Origin: an uncultured Prevotellaceae bacterium | GTDB taxonomy: Bacteria > Bacteroidota > Bacteroidia > Bacteroidales > Bacteroidaceae | Reading direction: 5' to 3' | NCBI GenBank assembly: GCA_902767775.1 | Contig: CACXIP010000001.1 | Span: forward strand, 1 to 64,000 | DNA: 64,000 nt | Shown: piece after piece, positions 52,465 through 62,064 of the stretch | Numbering within the stretch: position 1 is the first letter of the stretch | Layout of the letters: every line of letters begins with the position of its first letter | Made by a program: the position numbers and the translations under genes | Notes under the pieces: generated by a model | What the model was told of the DNA's origin: nothing | Seen by the model: the letters and a program-made list of their open reading frames with translations, nothing else | Databases searched by the model: none

Positions 52465-55002
52465 ATGGTAACCGATTCAAAATTTTGGAGTCTACGCCGA
52501 AATGGGCTTTTTGCAGCTTGTTTCATGTTGGCTGTGGGTTTGACCATGAACTCTTGTACACAGTACGACTTGGATGAGCGCGACCCTGAAGGATGGGGAG
52601 CGAGCATCTACAGTTGGCTTGAGGAGAATGGCAACTACACCAACACGGTGAGGATGATTGAAGACTTGGGCTACAAGGAGGTCTTGGCGAAAACGGGTTC
52701 AAAAACCCTCTTTGTCGCTGATGACGATGCCTATGCCCGATTCTTCCAGAACAACAGTTGGGGGGTGAGAAGCTACGAACAATTCTCTCTCTCACAGAAG
52801 AAATTGCTGCTTTTCGGCAGCATGATGGACAACTCGATGCAGCTCAACAGTTTGCCGAGCGTTGAGGGAACACCTCCAAGGGAGGGTGAGTGTATGAGAA
52901 GATTTGCTTCCAGTACCCCATTCGATTCTGTGAGAATCCTCAATCCCGACCAGATGCCCGACAATCCTTATTGGGCACGTTACAAGAACTCGGGTAAGCC
53001 GATGGTGTGCATGACCGACAATTCTGTCGTTCCGTTGGTGCAGTTCATCGAGAAGCAGTTGGTCAACAAGCGCATTACCAATAGCGACTATGATTTCCTG
53101 TACAACAACACGACGCATCGTGCGCCTGGTGATGCCAGCGTCAACGGCGTGCAGGTGGAGACACCCAACATCAAGTGCTCCAACGGATTCATCCATAAGA
53201 TGAGCGAGGTGATTACCCCATTGCCCAACATGGCCGAACTGCTTGCCACCAAGAAGAACGTGTCGGTATTCAATAAACTGATGAACCGTTTCTGCGCTCC
53301 CTATTGGGTAGGCGAGGCTGCCACCACACAATATAATTACCTATATAATACCAATGTCGACTCCGTTTTCCAAAAGCGCTATTTCTCGGAGAAGTCACAG
53401 GAGGGTAACCCCGTGGGTGCCACTCCCGACAACAAGGCTGTGAACGGACAGCTTAAGTTCGACCCGGAGTGGAATGCCTACTATGCTGGCCTCGACGACC
53501 AGGGCGGCAATATCGCCATGCAGCGTGACATGGCAGTCATCATGGTGCCCAGCGACCAGGCGATGGCAGAGTATTGGGAAACAGGAGCAGGAAAGGTGCT
53601 CAGGGATTATTATGGTACATGGGACAGAGTGCCTGATGATGTGGCAGTGAAACTGCTCAACAACAATATGCTCAGTTCGTTCATCTCGTCTGTGCCTTCC
53701 AAGTTCTCAGGCATCCTCAATGACGCCAACGACCCCATGGGAGTGGAAATCAGTGCCATCGATTCTGTCTACTTAGGCTGCAACGGTGCTATCTATCTGA
53801 CCAATCGTGTCTATTCTCCCACAGCTTACGTCAGCGTGTCGTTCCCCGCATTGGTCAATGAGACCATGAAGATTGTCTACTGGGGTATCGAGCAGTTGCA
53901 GTATAATGTGTACCTCAACTCCCTCAACTCATACTATAGTTTCTTCATTCCCACCAACAAGGCGATGCTTGAGTACATCGACCCCTGCTCATATGGAAAG
54001 AACCAAACACAGCTGTTCCGCTTCCATTATGATGCTTCCAAGGTCAATGTGGCTGACCGTGTCTGGGCAAGTATCTGGAACTATGATGTGGAGACAGGAA
54101 CTGTAGGCGACTCCATTGGAATGGCCAACAACGACCAGGTGAGAAACCGTCTTAAGGACATCCTGGAGACACACATCGTGATTGGCAACGTTGAGGACGG
54201 GCATGAGTATTACCGCACCAAGGGCGGCACAGAAATCCGTGTCAAAAACGTGAAGGCTGGTGTTGGCGGTATGACAGTAGAGGGCAGTTACCAGACCAAT
54301 GAGGCTGAGCCTCTCCGTGTCAGTGAGATTTATGACCAGACCGAAGGTGGTAACGGAAAGAGCTACATCCTCGACGGACAACCCATCCTGGGAACCCGCC
54401 GCACTGTTTACGACCAGCTGGCAGAAAGGCCGGAATTCTCCAAGTTCTTCGAACTCATGGAGGGCAGTGGTATATTTGAGCAAATCCACAACAACAGAAA
54501 TGCCTGCGGTGGAACCAACGTCTCGGTGTTCAACACCTATCATTATACTATATATGTGCCAACCAATGAAAGCATCGAGGAACTGCAGCGTCAGGGCAAG
54601 CTCCCCACTTGGGAGGCAGTAGAGGCTTTGGAGGAGGCAGGAGACGTCTTGGGCAAGAGCCGCGACTCCCTGCTGATTGCCAACTTCGTGAAGTACCACA
54701 TCCAGGACAACGCACTCTTCATCGGAGCACAGGAAGATTCCGGCGACTTCGAGACCGCAGTCATCGACCCCTCGACAGAGCGCTTCTACAGACTTTCGGC
54801 AAAGTTGTCGGATGGCGAAATCGTCATCGTCGACCATGCTGGCAATACCCGCCGTGTGCTGACCAGCAACCCCAACCTTTATAATATAGTGGCAAGGGAG
54901 TTCCAGTACAATTCGGCAGACCCGACCAGGGCAACGATGATAGAGACGTCATCATCCGCGGTCATCCACCTCATTGACAAACCACTGATGATCAAAAACT
55001 GA
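52465..55002 (+). CDS. Large fasciclin-domain lipoprotein
   Basis: An 845-residue surface lipoprotein: lipobox TMNSC with Cys31. Several fasciclin-like (FAS1) units are seen: about 45-250 (NTVRMIEDLGYKEVLAKTG, FVADDDAYARFF, VNGVQV, NGFIHKMSEVI), a middle region with NELM-type SFFIPTNKAMLEYI near 490, and a last one at about 650-840 (FSKFFELMEGSG, IYVPTNESIEEL). FAS1 units in other proteins bind cell-surface or matrix ligands. It is the first gene of the locus; SusC begins 10 bases after its stop. The ligand is unknown. Confidence 0.87.
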   Translation: MVTDSKFWSLRRNGLFAACFMLAVGLTMNSCTQYDLDERDPEGWGASIYSWLEENGNYTNTVRMIEDLGYKEVLAKTGSKTLFVADDDAYARFFQNNSWGVRSYEQFSLSQKKLLLFGSMMDNSMQLNSLPSVEGTPPREGECMRRFASSTPFDSVRILNPDQMPDNPYWARYKNSGKPMVCMTDNSVVPLVQFIEKQLVNKRITNSDYDFLYNNTTHRAPGDASVNGVQVETPNIKCSNGFIHKMSEVITPLPNMAELLATKKNVSVFNKLMNRFCAPYWVGEAATTQYNYLYNTNVDSVFQKRYFSEKSQEGNPVGATPDNKAVNGQLKFDPEWNAYYAGLDDQGGNIAMQRDMAVIMVPSDQAMAEYWETGAGKVLRDYYGTWDRVPDDVAVKLLNNNMLSSFISSVPSKFSGILNDANDPMGVEISAIDSVYLGCNGAIYLTNRVYSPTAYVSVSFPALVNETMKIVYWGIEQLQYNVYLNSLNSYYSFFIPTNKAMLEYIDPCSYGKNQTQLFRFHYDASKVNVADRVWASIWNYDVETGTVGDSIGMANNDQVRNRLKDILETHIVIGNVEDGHEYYRTKGGTEIRVKNVKAGVGGMTVEGSYQTNEAEPLRVSEIYDQTEGGNGKSYILDGQPILGTRRTVYDQLAERPEFSKFFELMEGSGIFEQIHNNRNACGGTNVSVFNTYHYTIYVPTNESIEELQRQGKLPTWEAVEALEEAGDVLGKSRDSLLIANFVKYHIQDNALFIGAQEDSGDFETAVIDPSTERFYRLSAKLSDGEIVIVDHAGNTRRVLTSNPNLYNIVAREFQYNSADPTRATMIETSSSAVIHLIDKPLMIKN

Positions 55003-55012
55003 TAATTGAAAC

Positions 55013-58000
55013 ATGACGACTATGGCTACAAATAGATACATGAAAATTTTCGGAACCGTCGTGGTGGCTCTCCAATTGTCGGTGGGATATACCTACGCCC
55101 AAAGCGCAGGAGATATCATCAGCGGTACGGTGAACGACTCCTATGGAGCGGTTATCGGAGCCAACGTGGTGGAAATCGACGCCGCCAACCGTATCCAAGC
55201 TTCGGCGGTGACGGATATCAACGGTAACTTCTCCTTCAAGCTCAAAAACCCGAAGGACAAGATACGCTTCTCGTATGTGGGTTACAAGACTGTGACCAAA
55301 CCCATCAACCAACTGAAGTACAACATCACGATGTCGGATGAGGAGCAACTCGACGAGGTTGTCGTGGTGTCAAAGAAAAGGGCACAGGGCTCTGGCCTCG
55401 CCATCCCGGTGGATGAAATCTCAACCGCACGCGAGAGCATCAATATGTCGGAATTTGAAGGACTCTCCATCACAACTGTCGACGAGGCCCTTCAAGGACG
55501 TATCGCCGGTCTCGACATCGTGGCCAACTCAGGTAACCTCGGTTCGGGTACCTCCATGCGTCTGCGCGGTGTGTCGAGTATCAATGGTTCGAGCGAACCC
55601 CTCATTGTGGTTGACGGCAATGTGTGGGAAACCAATGTCAATGACTTCGACTTCTCTTCTGCCAATGAGGAGAAATTTGCCGAACTGCTCAACGTCAACC
55701 CCGAGGATATCGAGAGCATCTCCGTGCTCAAGGATGCAGCTGCAACAGCCATCTGGGGTTCTCAGGGTTCGAACGGTGTTATCGAAATCAAGACCAAGCG
55801 CGGTACAAGAGGTGCTACACGTGCCACTTACAGTTTCCGTCTGACGGGCACCTACCAGCCCAACGGCTACAAGATGCTCAATGGTGATGAGTACACCATG
55901 CTGCTCAAGGAAGAGTATTTCAATCCCTCTATGAGTGATGCATCCAGCAATATTCCGGAAATCAACTACAACCCCAGTTTCCCGGAGTATGAGATGTACA
56001 ACAACAACACCGACTGGCTCAAGGAAGTCAAGCAGGTGGGATGGAGGCAGAACCACTACCTCGCTCTTTCTGGTGGTGGTGAGAAAGCCCATTTCCGTAT
56101 CGGTGCGGGCTATGATCATGAGACGGGTTCCATCATCATGCAGCAGCTCGACCGTTTCACCTCACGTGTCAACCTCGACTATTTCGTCAGCGACCGCATC
56201 AAGATTGAGACCAATATCGCTCTTACCTATACCAAGAACAGGAAGAACAACGGCGACTTGCTGAGCATCGCCTACACCCGTATGCCTAACCTTTCTATCT
56301 ATGAGCAGGACAGGTTTGGCAACGACCTCGATGAGTATTACAGCATGTTGCCTACTGTCTCCAGTCAGTTGCGCGACCAGTTGAACAAAGCCAATCCTGT
56401 GGCGCTCGCCCATGAGGCAAAGAGCCATGAGACCAGCTACAACATCGAGCCAGAGTTCAAACTGCGCTACAACCTTCTCGGCCTCTCCGCCATGCAGACT
56501 CAACTTGCATATGAGGGAAAGGTGGTCTTCAATATCTTCAACCGCTATGAGGACACCTTCATGCCGCTCTCTCTGAGCACAACGGGATGGAATGACACAG
56601 AGGGAAAGCAGAGCAACAGGACGACTGCCAACTCATCCAAGAGTTTTGGTGTGACCACCACTCATACCCTGACCTTCACGCCGGCGTTCAAGAACAAGGA
56701 CCACTCCATGATGATGATGCTCCGTGGACAGCTCACCAGCGGAAAGTCCAACTCACAGAACACGGTGGAGTGGGGATTGCCCTCGGGCTCCATCATCAGT
56801 CCTTCCGCACCTGGTATTATCGATGGTATCGGCACCGGCAGCGGACAGTGGAGAAGCATCTATTTCACCTATTCAGCACACTACGCCTACAAGGGTAAGT
56901 ATATCGCCGACTTCTCGGTTCGCCGAGACGGCAGCACCAAGTTCGGTTCAGACCAGAGATGGGGTAACTTCCCCGCATTCTCCATCAGGTGGAACATCCA
57001 CAAGGAACCGTTCATGGCAGAGCACCTGCCTTGGATATCCACACTCTCTGTCCGTCCGGGCTGGGGTATCGTGGGTAAGCAACCGGGTGCTGAGTATCTC
57101 TACTTCAGCAAGTATGCCAACGGCAACGGTTACATGAACGAACGAAGCATCTACCCCCAGAACATCCAGCTTAAAAACCTGAAATGGGAGCAGAAGGAAA
57201 CCTTCAATATTGGTGTTGACTACGGTTTCTTCAATGAGAGAATCACGGGTAACGTGGAGTTCTACAGACAGTACACCACCGACCTGCTGATGGGCAACCG
57301 AGGTCTTCCCACCTCTTCTGGTTACTCTTCGCTGTCCTATCAGAACGTGGGTGACATGAAGAATATCGGATGGGAGTTCAACATCAACGGCAACCGCATC
57401 ATCAGGGCAGGTAAGTTCAGTGTTGACTTCAATGTTACCTTCGCCAACAACAGGAATGAGATTACGGCGATGGACGAGACCTGTCTCGCCAGCCTCAACC
57501 ACGAGTTCAACCGCAGCAATGGTTCATACCTCTCACGAGTTGAGCTCCAGACCGCCATGGGCTCCATCTACGGATTCCGCTACAAAGGCGTCTATCAATA
57601 CTCTGATTATTCACCGGAGGAAATCAAGGGTGTCAGTGGTCCCAACGCACCTGTGGCACGCGACAAGGACGGCAACGTCATTTTGGATGAGAACAACATG
57701 ACCAAGCCGATGATGTTCTGCGCTGGGTCAGTCAACTATGAGTTCCGTGGTGGTGATGCCATGTATGAGGATGTCAACCACGACGGACAAATCAACGAGT
57801 TGGATATCGTCTATCTGGGTTCCTCACTGCCTAAGTTCACCGGCGGTTTCGGATTCAAGCTCAACTTCGGACGACTGACATGGAACAACCAGTTCAACTT
57901 CCGTTATGGCAACAAAATCATCAACGCCGCCCGCATGGAGGTGGAGAAGATGTATGACAACAACAACCAAAGCCGTGCCGTCAACTGGCGCTGGCGTGTT

Positions 58001-58318
58001 GAGGGAGACGTTACCGAAATCCCAAGAGCACTCCGTCAGACCGGCTACAACTGGTTAGGCTCCGACCGCTTTGTGGAGGATGGTTCATTCATCCGACTCA
58101 ACTACTCGCAGCTCAGCTACTCTCTCAATCAGAAAATCATCAAGCGTCTTGGACTCCAGCAGGTGAGTTTCTATGTCTCCGCCAACAACCTGTTCTGCCT
58201 GACCAAATACTCGGGTGCTGACCCGGAGGTGGGCTATGGTTCAATGGGTGTTGTCACCGACGGTGCGAAGACACCGCGCTCCAAGTCGTTCACTGGTGGT
58301 ATTACCATTATGTTCTAA
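55013..58318 (+). CDS. SusC/RagA-type TonB-linked outer membrane receptor
   Basis: An 1101-residue outer-membrane transporter. Signal peptide to about residue 30 (ending TYAQ), a CarboxypepD_reg-like domain (IISGTVNDSYGAVIGANVV), a plug with the SusC signature DEALQGRIAGLDIVANSGNL and PLIVVDG, and a long barrel ending ITIMF. It imports a ligand bound by SusD and co-expressed lipoproteins, powered by TonB. The downstream SusD-type gene starts 30 bases after its stop. The start may also be 55022 or 55040. Ligand not deducible. Confidence 0.95.
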   Translation: MTTMATNRYMKIFGTVVVALQLSVGYTYAQSAGDIISGTVNDSYGAVIGANVVEIDAANRIQASAVTDINGNFSFKLKNPKDKIRFSYVGYKTVTKPINQLKYNITMSDEEQLDEVVVVSKKRAQGSGLAIPVDEISTARESINMSEFEGLSITTVDEALQGRIAGLDIVANSGNLGSGTSMRLRGVSSINGSSEPLIVVDGNVWETNVNDFDFSSANEEKFAELLNVNPEDIESISVLKDAAATAIWGSQGSNGVIEIKTKRGTRGATRATYSFRLTGTYQPNGYKMLNGDEYTMLLKEEYFNPSMSDASSNIPEINYNPSFPEYEMYNNNTDWLKEVKQVGWRQNHYLALSGGGEKAHFRIGAGYDHETGSIIMQQLDRFTSRVNLDYFVSDRIKIETNIALTYTKNRKNNGDLLSIAYTRMPNLSIYEQDRFGNDLDEYYSMLPTVSSQLRDQLNKANPVALAHEAKSHETSYNIEPEFKLRYNLLGLSAMQTQLAYEGKVVFNIFNRYEDTFMPLSLSTTGWNDTEGKQSNRTTANSSKSFGVTTTHTLTFTPAFKNKDHSMMMMLRGQLTSGKSNSQNTVEWGLPSGSIISPSAPGIIDGIGTGSGQWRSIYFTYSAHYAYKGKYIADFSVRRDGSTKFGSDQRWGNFPAFSIRWNIHKEPFMAEHLPWISTLSVRPGWGIVGKQPGAEYLYFSKYANGNGYMNERSIYPQNIQLKNLKWEQKETFNIGVDYGFFNERITGNVEFYRQYTTDLLMGNRGLPTSSGYSSLSYQNVGDMKNIGWEFNINGNRIIRAGKFSVDFNVTFANNRNEITAMDETCLASLNHEFNRSNGSYLSRVELQTAMGSIYGFRYKGVYQYSDYSPEEIKGVSGPNAPVARDKDGNVILDENNMTKPMMFCAGSVNYEFRGGDAMYEDVNHDGQINELDIVYLGSSLPKFTGGFGFKLNFGRLTWNNQFNFRYGNKIINAARMEVEKMYDNNNQSRAVNWRWRVEGDVTEIPRALRQTGYNWLGSDRFVEDGSFIRLNYSQLSYSLNQKIIKRLGLQQVSFYVSANNLFCLTKYSGADPEVGYGSMGVVTDGAKTPRSKSFTGGITIMF

Positions 58319-58348
58319 GTGTTACCTCATTTACAGAAGAGAAAAATC

Positions 58349-60034
58349 ATGATCAACAAGTTGAAACATATCAGTATAGCTGCCTGCCTTATCATGGGCA
58401 TGACAGGATGTTCAGACTTCCTCGATATTCTGCCAATGAATGAGGTGGTGCTGGAGAACTACTGGACAGAGAAGAATGATGTGGTCAGCGTGGTCAACAG
58501 CTGCTACGAGACGCTCGAGAGCGGCGACTGCATCACCAGGATGGGTGTTTGGGGTGAATTGCGCTCCGACAACCTGCGCATGGGAGCCAATGTTCCCAAT
58601 GATATCAACGAGATTCTGAAGGAGAACCTCCTTCCCTCCAATTCCTATTGCAACTGGGCTAAGTTTTATGAGGCCATCAACCGGTGCAACACCGTATGCC
58701 ATTATGCGCCGATGGTGCAGGAGATTGACCCCAACTACACCATGGAGGAGATGAAGGCGAATATTGCAGAGGTGTCTGCCATCAGGGCACTGTGCTACTT
58801 CTATCTCATACGTACATTCAAGGATGTGCCTTATACCACATCACCGAGTATCGATGACTCGCAGGAATACGTGCTGCCCGCCACTCCTTTTGGAGCTGTG
58901 CTCGACTCATTGATACAGGACTTGGAGAAGGTCAAGGACGACGCTGTCAGACGCTACTACACCGACGACAGCCCCAATGCCTACTACAATTCCAGCAAGA
59001 TTACCCGTTGGGCCATCTACGCTCTGTTGGCTGACCTCTATCTCTGGAAGGGAGAATGGGACAATGCCATCCGCTACTGCGACATGGTGATAGATTTCAA
59101 GCGCCTCCAGTACAAGGAAATGGTGGAGCGACAGGGAAATGTCAACAACATCGATTTGATTGACAGCATCCCCATGATTTTGGAGAAGCCTGTGGGCTCA
59201 ACCACCTGCGGCAATGCCTACAATGAAATCTTCGGTGAAGGCAATTCATTTGAGAGCATCTTTGAACTCTATTACCGCACCAACCAGAGTCAGCAAAACA
59301 CATGGGTGAGCAACTACTATGGCAACAACAACAACATTGTGGGCAATCTCAGTACCTCAGACTTCCTTTTCAAGGATGTGGCACAGGGCAACAACAATGT
59401 GTTCAAACGCACCGACGGAAGAGCCTATGAGGGAGCCGAGCTCAACAACTCACGCTATGCCATCACCAAGTATGCACGTCGCCAGGTGACCTACAGCACG
59501 CAGAACGTGAGTACAGAGAAAGACCTCAACTTGAACAGTTCACGCCGCTCCGGAAGCGATGCCAACTGGATTCTGTATCGTCTGAGCGATATGATTCTCA
59601 TCAAGGCAGAGGCTCTCATCGAGCGCAACAACGTGGGTGACCTCGAAGCTGCTTTCGCCCTCATCGACATCGTCAACAAACGTGCCAATGACGCCGTGGG
59701 AGGAACAAGGAGCAGCACGCTCAAGAAAGATGATTACATCGACTCGAAACCAGCCATGGAGAACTTGCTCTTTGAGGAAAGACAGCGAGAGTTCATCTTC
59801 GAGGGCAAGCGTTGGTATGACCTCGTGAGACTTGCACGTCGCGATGGCGACAACTCAAGGCTCATCTCATTGGCCACCCGTAAATATATAGAAAATGTGA
59901 ACGCCATCAAAATCAAGTTGGCAGACCCCAATATCATCTACTTCCCGTACTCCAAGAGTGAGTTGAAGGTCAACCCGCTGCTCAGGCAGAACCCCGCCTT
60001 CGACACCGGTGAGGATTCCGAATTGAACAGATAA
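58349..60034 (+). CDS. SusD/RagB-type surface lipoprotein
   Basis: A 561-residue lipoprotein, lipobox GMTGC (Cys21), with the SusD/RagB alpha-superhelix: CSDFLDILPMNEVVLENYW at the start, TPR-like segments (RWAIYALLADLYLWKGEWDNAI) and the C-terminal RQREFIFEGKRWYDLVRLAR motif. It sits over the SusC pore and helps bind and deliver the ligand. ATG 58349 is the start; an upstream in-frame ATG at 58319 lies before the signal peptide. Confidence 0.95.
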   Translation: MINKLKHISIAACLIMGMTGCSDFLDILPMNEVVLENYWTEKNDVVSVVNSCYETLESGDCITRMGVWGELRSDNLRMGANVPNDINEILKENLLPSNSYCNWAKFYEAINRCNTVCHYAPMVQEIDPNYTMEEMKANIAEVSAIRALCYFYLIRTFKDVPYTTSPSIDDSQEYVLPATPFGAVLDSLIQDLEKVKDDAVRRYYTDDSPNAYYNSSKITRWAIYALLADLYLWKGEWDNAIRYCDMVIDFKRLQYKEMVERQGNVNNIDLIDSIPMILEKPVGSTTCGNAYNEIFGEGNSFESIFELYYRTNQSQQNTWVSNYYGNNNNIVGNLSTSDFLFKDVAQGNNNVFKRTDGRAYEGAELNNSRYAITKYARRQVTYSTQNVSTEKDLNLNSSRRSGSDANWILYRLSDMILIKAEALIERNNVGDLEAAFALIDIVNKRANDAVGGTRSSTLKKDDYIDSKPAMENLLFEERQREFIFEGKRWYDLVRLARRDGDNSRLISLATRKYIENVNAIKIKLADPNIIYFPYSKSELKVNPLLRQNPAFDTGEDSELNR

Positions 60035-60061
60035 CCAACAATCAGCAATCAATATCATATT

Positions 60062-62032
60062 ATGATGACTAAAAGTATGAAATATTTCCTCGCCTGCTGT
60101 CTTGTCGGATGCGCAGTATGTCTGTTCACGGCCTGCGTCGACAACGATGACGATGTGCCCGAGAACTACTATGCATCGACCAAACTCACGGCAGCGGAGT
60201 TCCTCGAGGAAAGACCTGAACTATTCAGCGACTTCATCGGCATCCTGAAGCGCACACCTTATTTCTCCATGCTGTCCACCTACGGTACCTACAGCAGTGC
60301 CGGACTGCTTCAGTACACCCTCTTCGCTCCCACCAATGAGGGTATTGAGCGTTATCTGAAGAAAATGGGCTACAGCAGCATCGACCAGATTCCTACGGAA
60401 ACCTGCGACACGCTTGCACGTACACATATTATTAAGAAAGGTGCCTTCTTCACCACCGACATTGGCGAAGGTGCCCTGCCCGAGCTCAACATGGATGATG
60501 CCTATATCGTGCTGTCATCAGACTCCGATGTGACCAACAACAACAAACTCGTCTATTACATCAACAAGAACTCCCGTGTGGTGGAGCGTGACGACTCAGT
60601 GACCAATGGTGTGGTCCATGTCATCAACAACACCATCGCATCAAGCAGTTTGCTGCTCGCCGACAAGATAGATGAAGACCCAGCTCTGACGCTCTTCTCC
60701 CAGGCACTCAAGCTTACGGGTATGGCAGACTCTCTGACCAAGTATATCGATGATACCTATGCCTGTGAAGATGACTCAGTATATACGGGCACCATGGAGC
60801 GTTGTACCAGTGGTTCCGCCCTCTACACCCGTACCTTCTGGGTAGGAAAACGGTATTTCAAATATACGGCGTTTGTGGAACCAGACTCCGTCTTCCACCG
60901 CTATGGCATCAACAACATGGATGACCTGAAGGCATATGCCAAGAAAGTCTATGACGAGACCTATCCAGAGGATGCCGGACTCTATGACGACAACCCCAAG
61001 CACCGCAAGAACCCGCTCAACCGCTTCGTCAGCTACCATCTGCTGCCCCGCGTGGGTCAGTACAACAGTTGGGTTGTATCTGGAGATGTGCGCAACTGCC
61101 TCGACATCACCCTTATTGACCCAGAGGAGTATTATGAGACGATGTGCCCCGGCACCATCATGCGTTTCGCAGGACCACCGGCAGGTTTGTTCATCAACCG
61201 CAGGGGTGTGCAGAACAGGTCGGAACGTGGCGTTTTCATCAAGGGTGTGAAAGTGCTCTCCCCCTCAGAGTCAGGTTCGACCGAACAGAATGCGCTCAAT
61301 GGTGTGTATCACTATCTTGACGATATTCTGGCCTACACCACCCAGGTGCGCGACGTGGTGCTCAACCGCCGCATCCGCATCGATGCCACCGTGCTCAGTC
61401 CCGATTTCATGAACTGCAATGGCCGTGGCCGATATGGTGAGGACATCCTCACAGGATTCAAACAGGGGTATATCTCCGACTGGACCATCAGCAAGGAAAC
61501 CTTCGTTGGTGTGCACAGCGATGTCACCTACTGGCACTCCTATCAGGCCAACGCGGTCTGCGTGAGCGGAGTCTTTGATGTCACCTTCAAGCTGCCGCCG
61601 GTGCCCTCCGGCACCTACGAGGTAAGGTTGGGCTATACTCCCGGTGAGGAGCGTGGTGTCATCCAGGTGTATCTCGAGAACGAGCCTTGCGGTATCCCCA
61701 TCGACCTGCGTGTTTGGGGTGGCGACCCATCTATCGGAGCCGTTGCCGACACCGAGGATGAGGAGGAGAACAGGGCTAACGACAAAGCCATGCACAACCG
61801 CGGATACATGAAGTCGATGGACTGCTGGCATCCCGGTGCCGGCGATGACACCATGCGCTCGCTCAGTCCGCTTCGCAGAATCCTTGCCACAAGGTATCTT
61901 GATTCCAACAAGACCTATCACCTGCGTTTCCGCCAGGTGCTCGACGACCCCGACCGCTACTGGTCGTTCGACTACATCGAACTCTGTCCTAAGAGCGTTT
62001 ACGGAAGTCCTGAGGGTGAGGATACCCATTAA
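60062..62032 (+). CDS. Fasciclin-domain lipoprotein with C-terminal beta-sandwich
   Basis: A 656-residue lipoprotein: lipobox LFTAC, Cys25. A FAS1 unit at about 45-205 (FSDFIGILKRTPYFSML, TLFAPTNEGIERYL, NGVVHVINN) is followed by a second, diverged unit (about 215-420, including VYHYLDDILAYT) and then a C-terminal region of about 230 residues with beta-sandwich character (WTISKETFVGVH, YEVRLGYTPGEERGVIQVYL, FDYIELCP). The last may be a carbohydrate- or ligand-binding domain, though no family is recognised. It follows SusD by 27 bases. Confidence 0.85.
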   Translation: MMTKSMKYFLACCLVGCAVCLFTACVDNDDDVPENYYASTKLTAAEFLEERPELFSDFIGILKRTPYFSMLSTYGTYSSAGLLQYTLFAPTNEGIERYLKKMGYSSIDQIPTETCDTLARTHIIKKGAFFTTDIGEGALPELNMDDAYIVLSSDSDVTNNNKLVYYINKNSRVVERDDSVTNGVVHVINNTIASSSLLLADKIDEDPALTLFSQALKLTGMADSLTKYIDDTYACEDDSVYTGTMERCTSGSALYTRTFWVGKRYFKYTAFVEPDSVFHRYGINNMDDLKAYAKKVYDETYPEDAGLYDDNPKHRKNPLNRFVSYHLLPRVGQYNSWVVSGDVRNCLDITLIDPEEYYETMCPGTIMRFAGPPAGLFINRRGVQNRSERGVFIKGVKVLSPSESGSTEQNALNGVYHYLDDILAYTTQVRDVVLNRRIRIDATVLSPDFMNCNGRGRYGEDILTGFKQGYISDWTISKETFVGVHSDVTYWHSYQANAVCVSGVFDVTFKLPPVPSGTYEVRLGYTPGEERGVIQVYLENEPCGIPIDLRVWGGDPSIGAVADTEDEEENRANDKAMHNRGYMKSMDCWHPGAGDDTMRSLSPLRRILATRYLDSNKTYHLRFRQVLDDPDRYWSFDYIELCPKSVYGSPEGEDTH

Positions 62033-62064
62033 TACCGAACAATCACAAAAAGCCAACTATCACG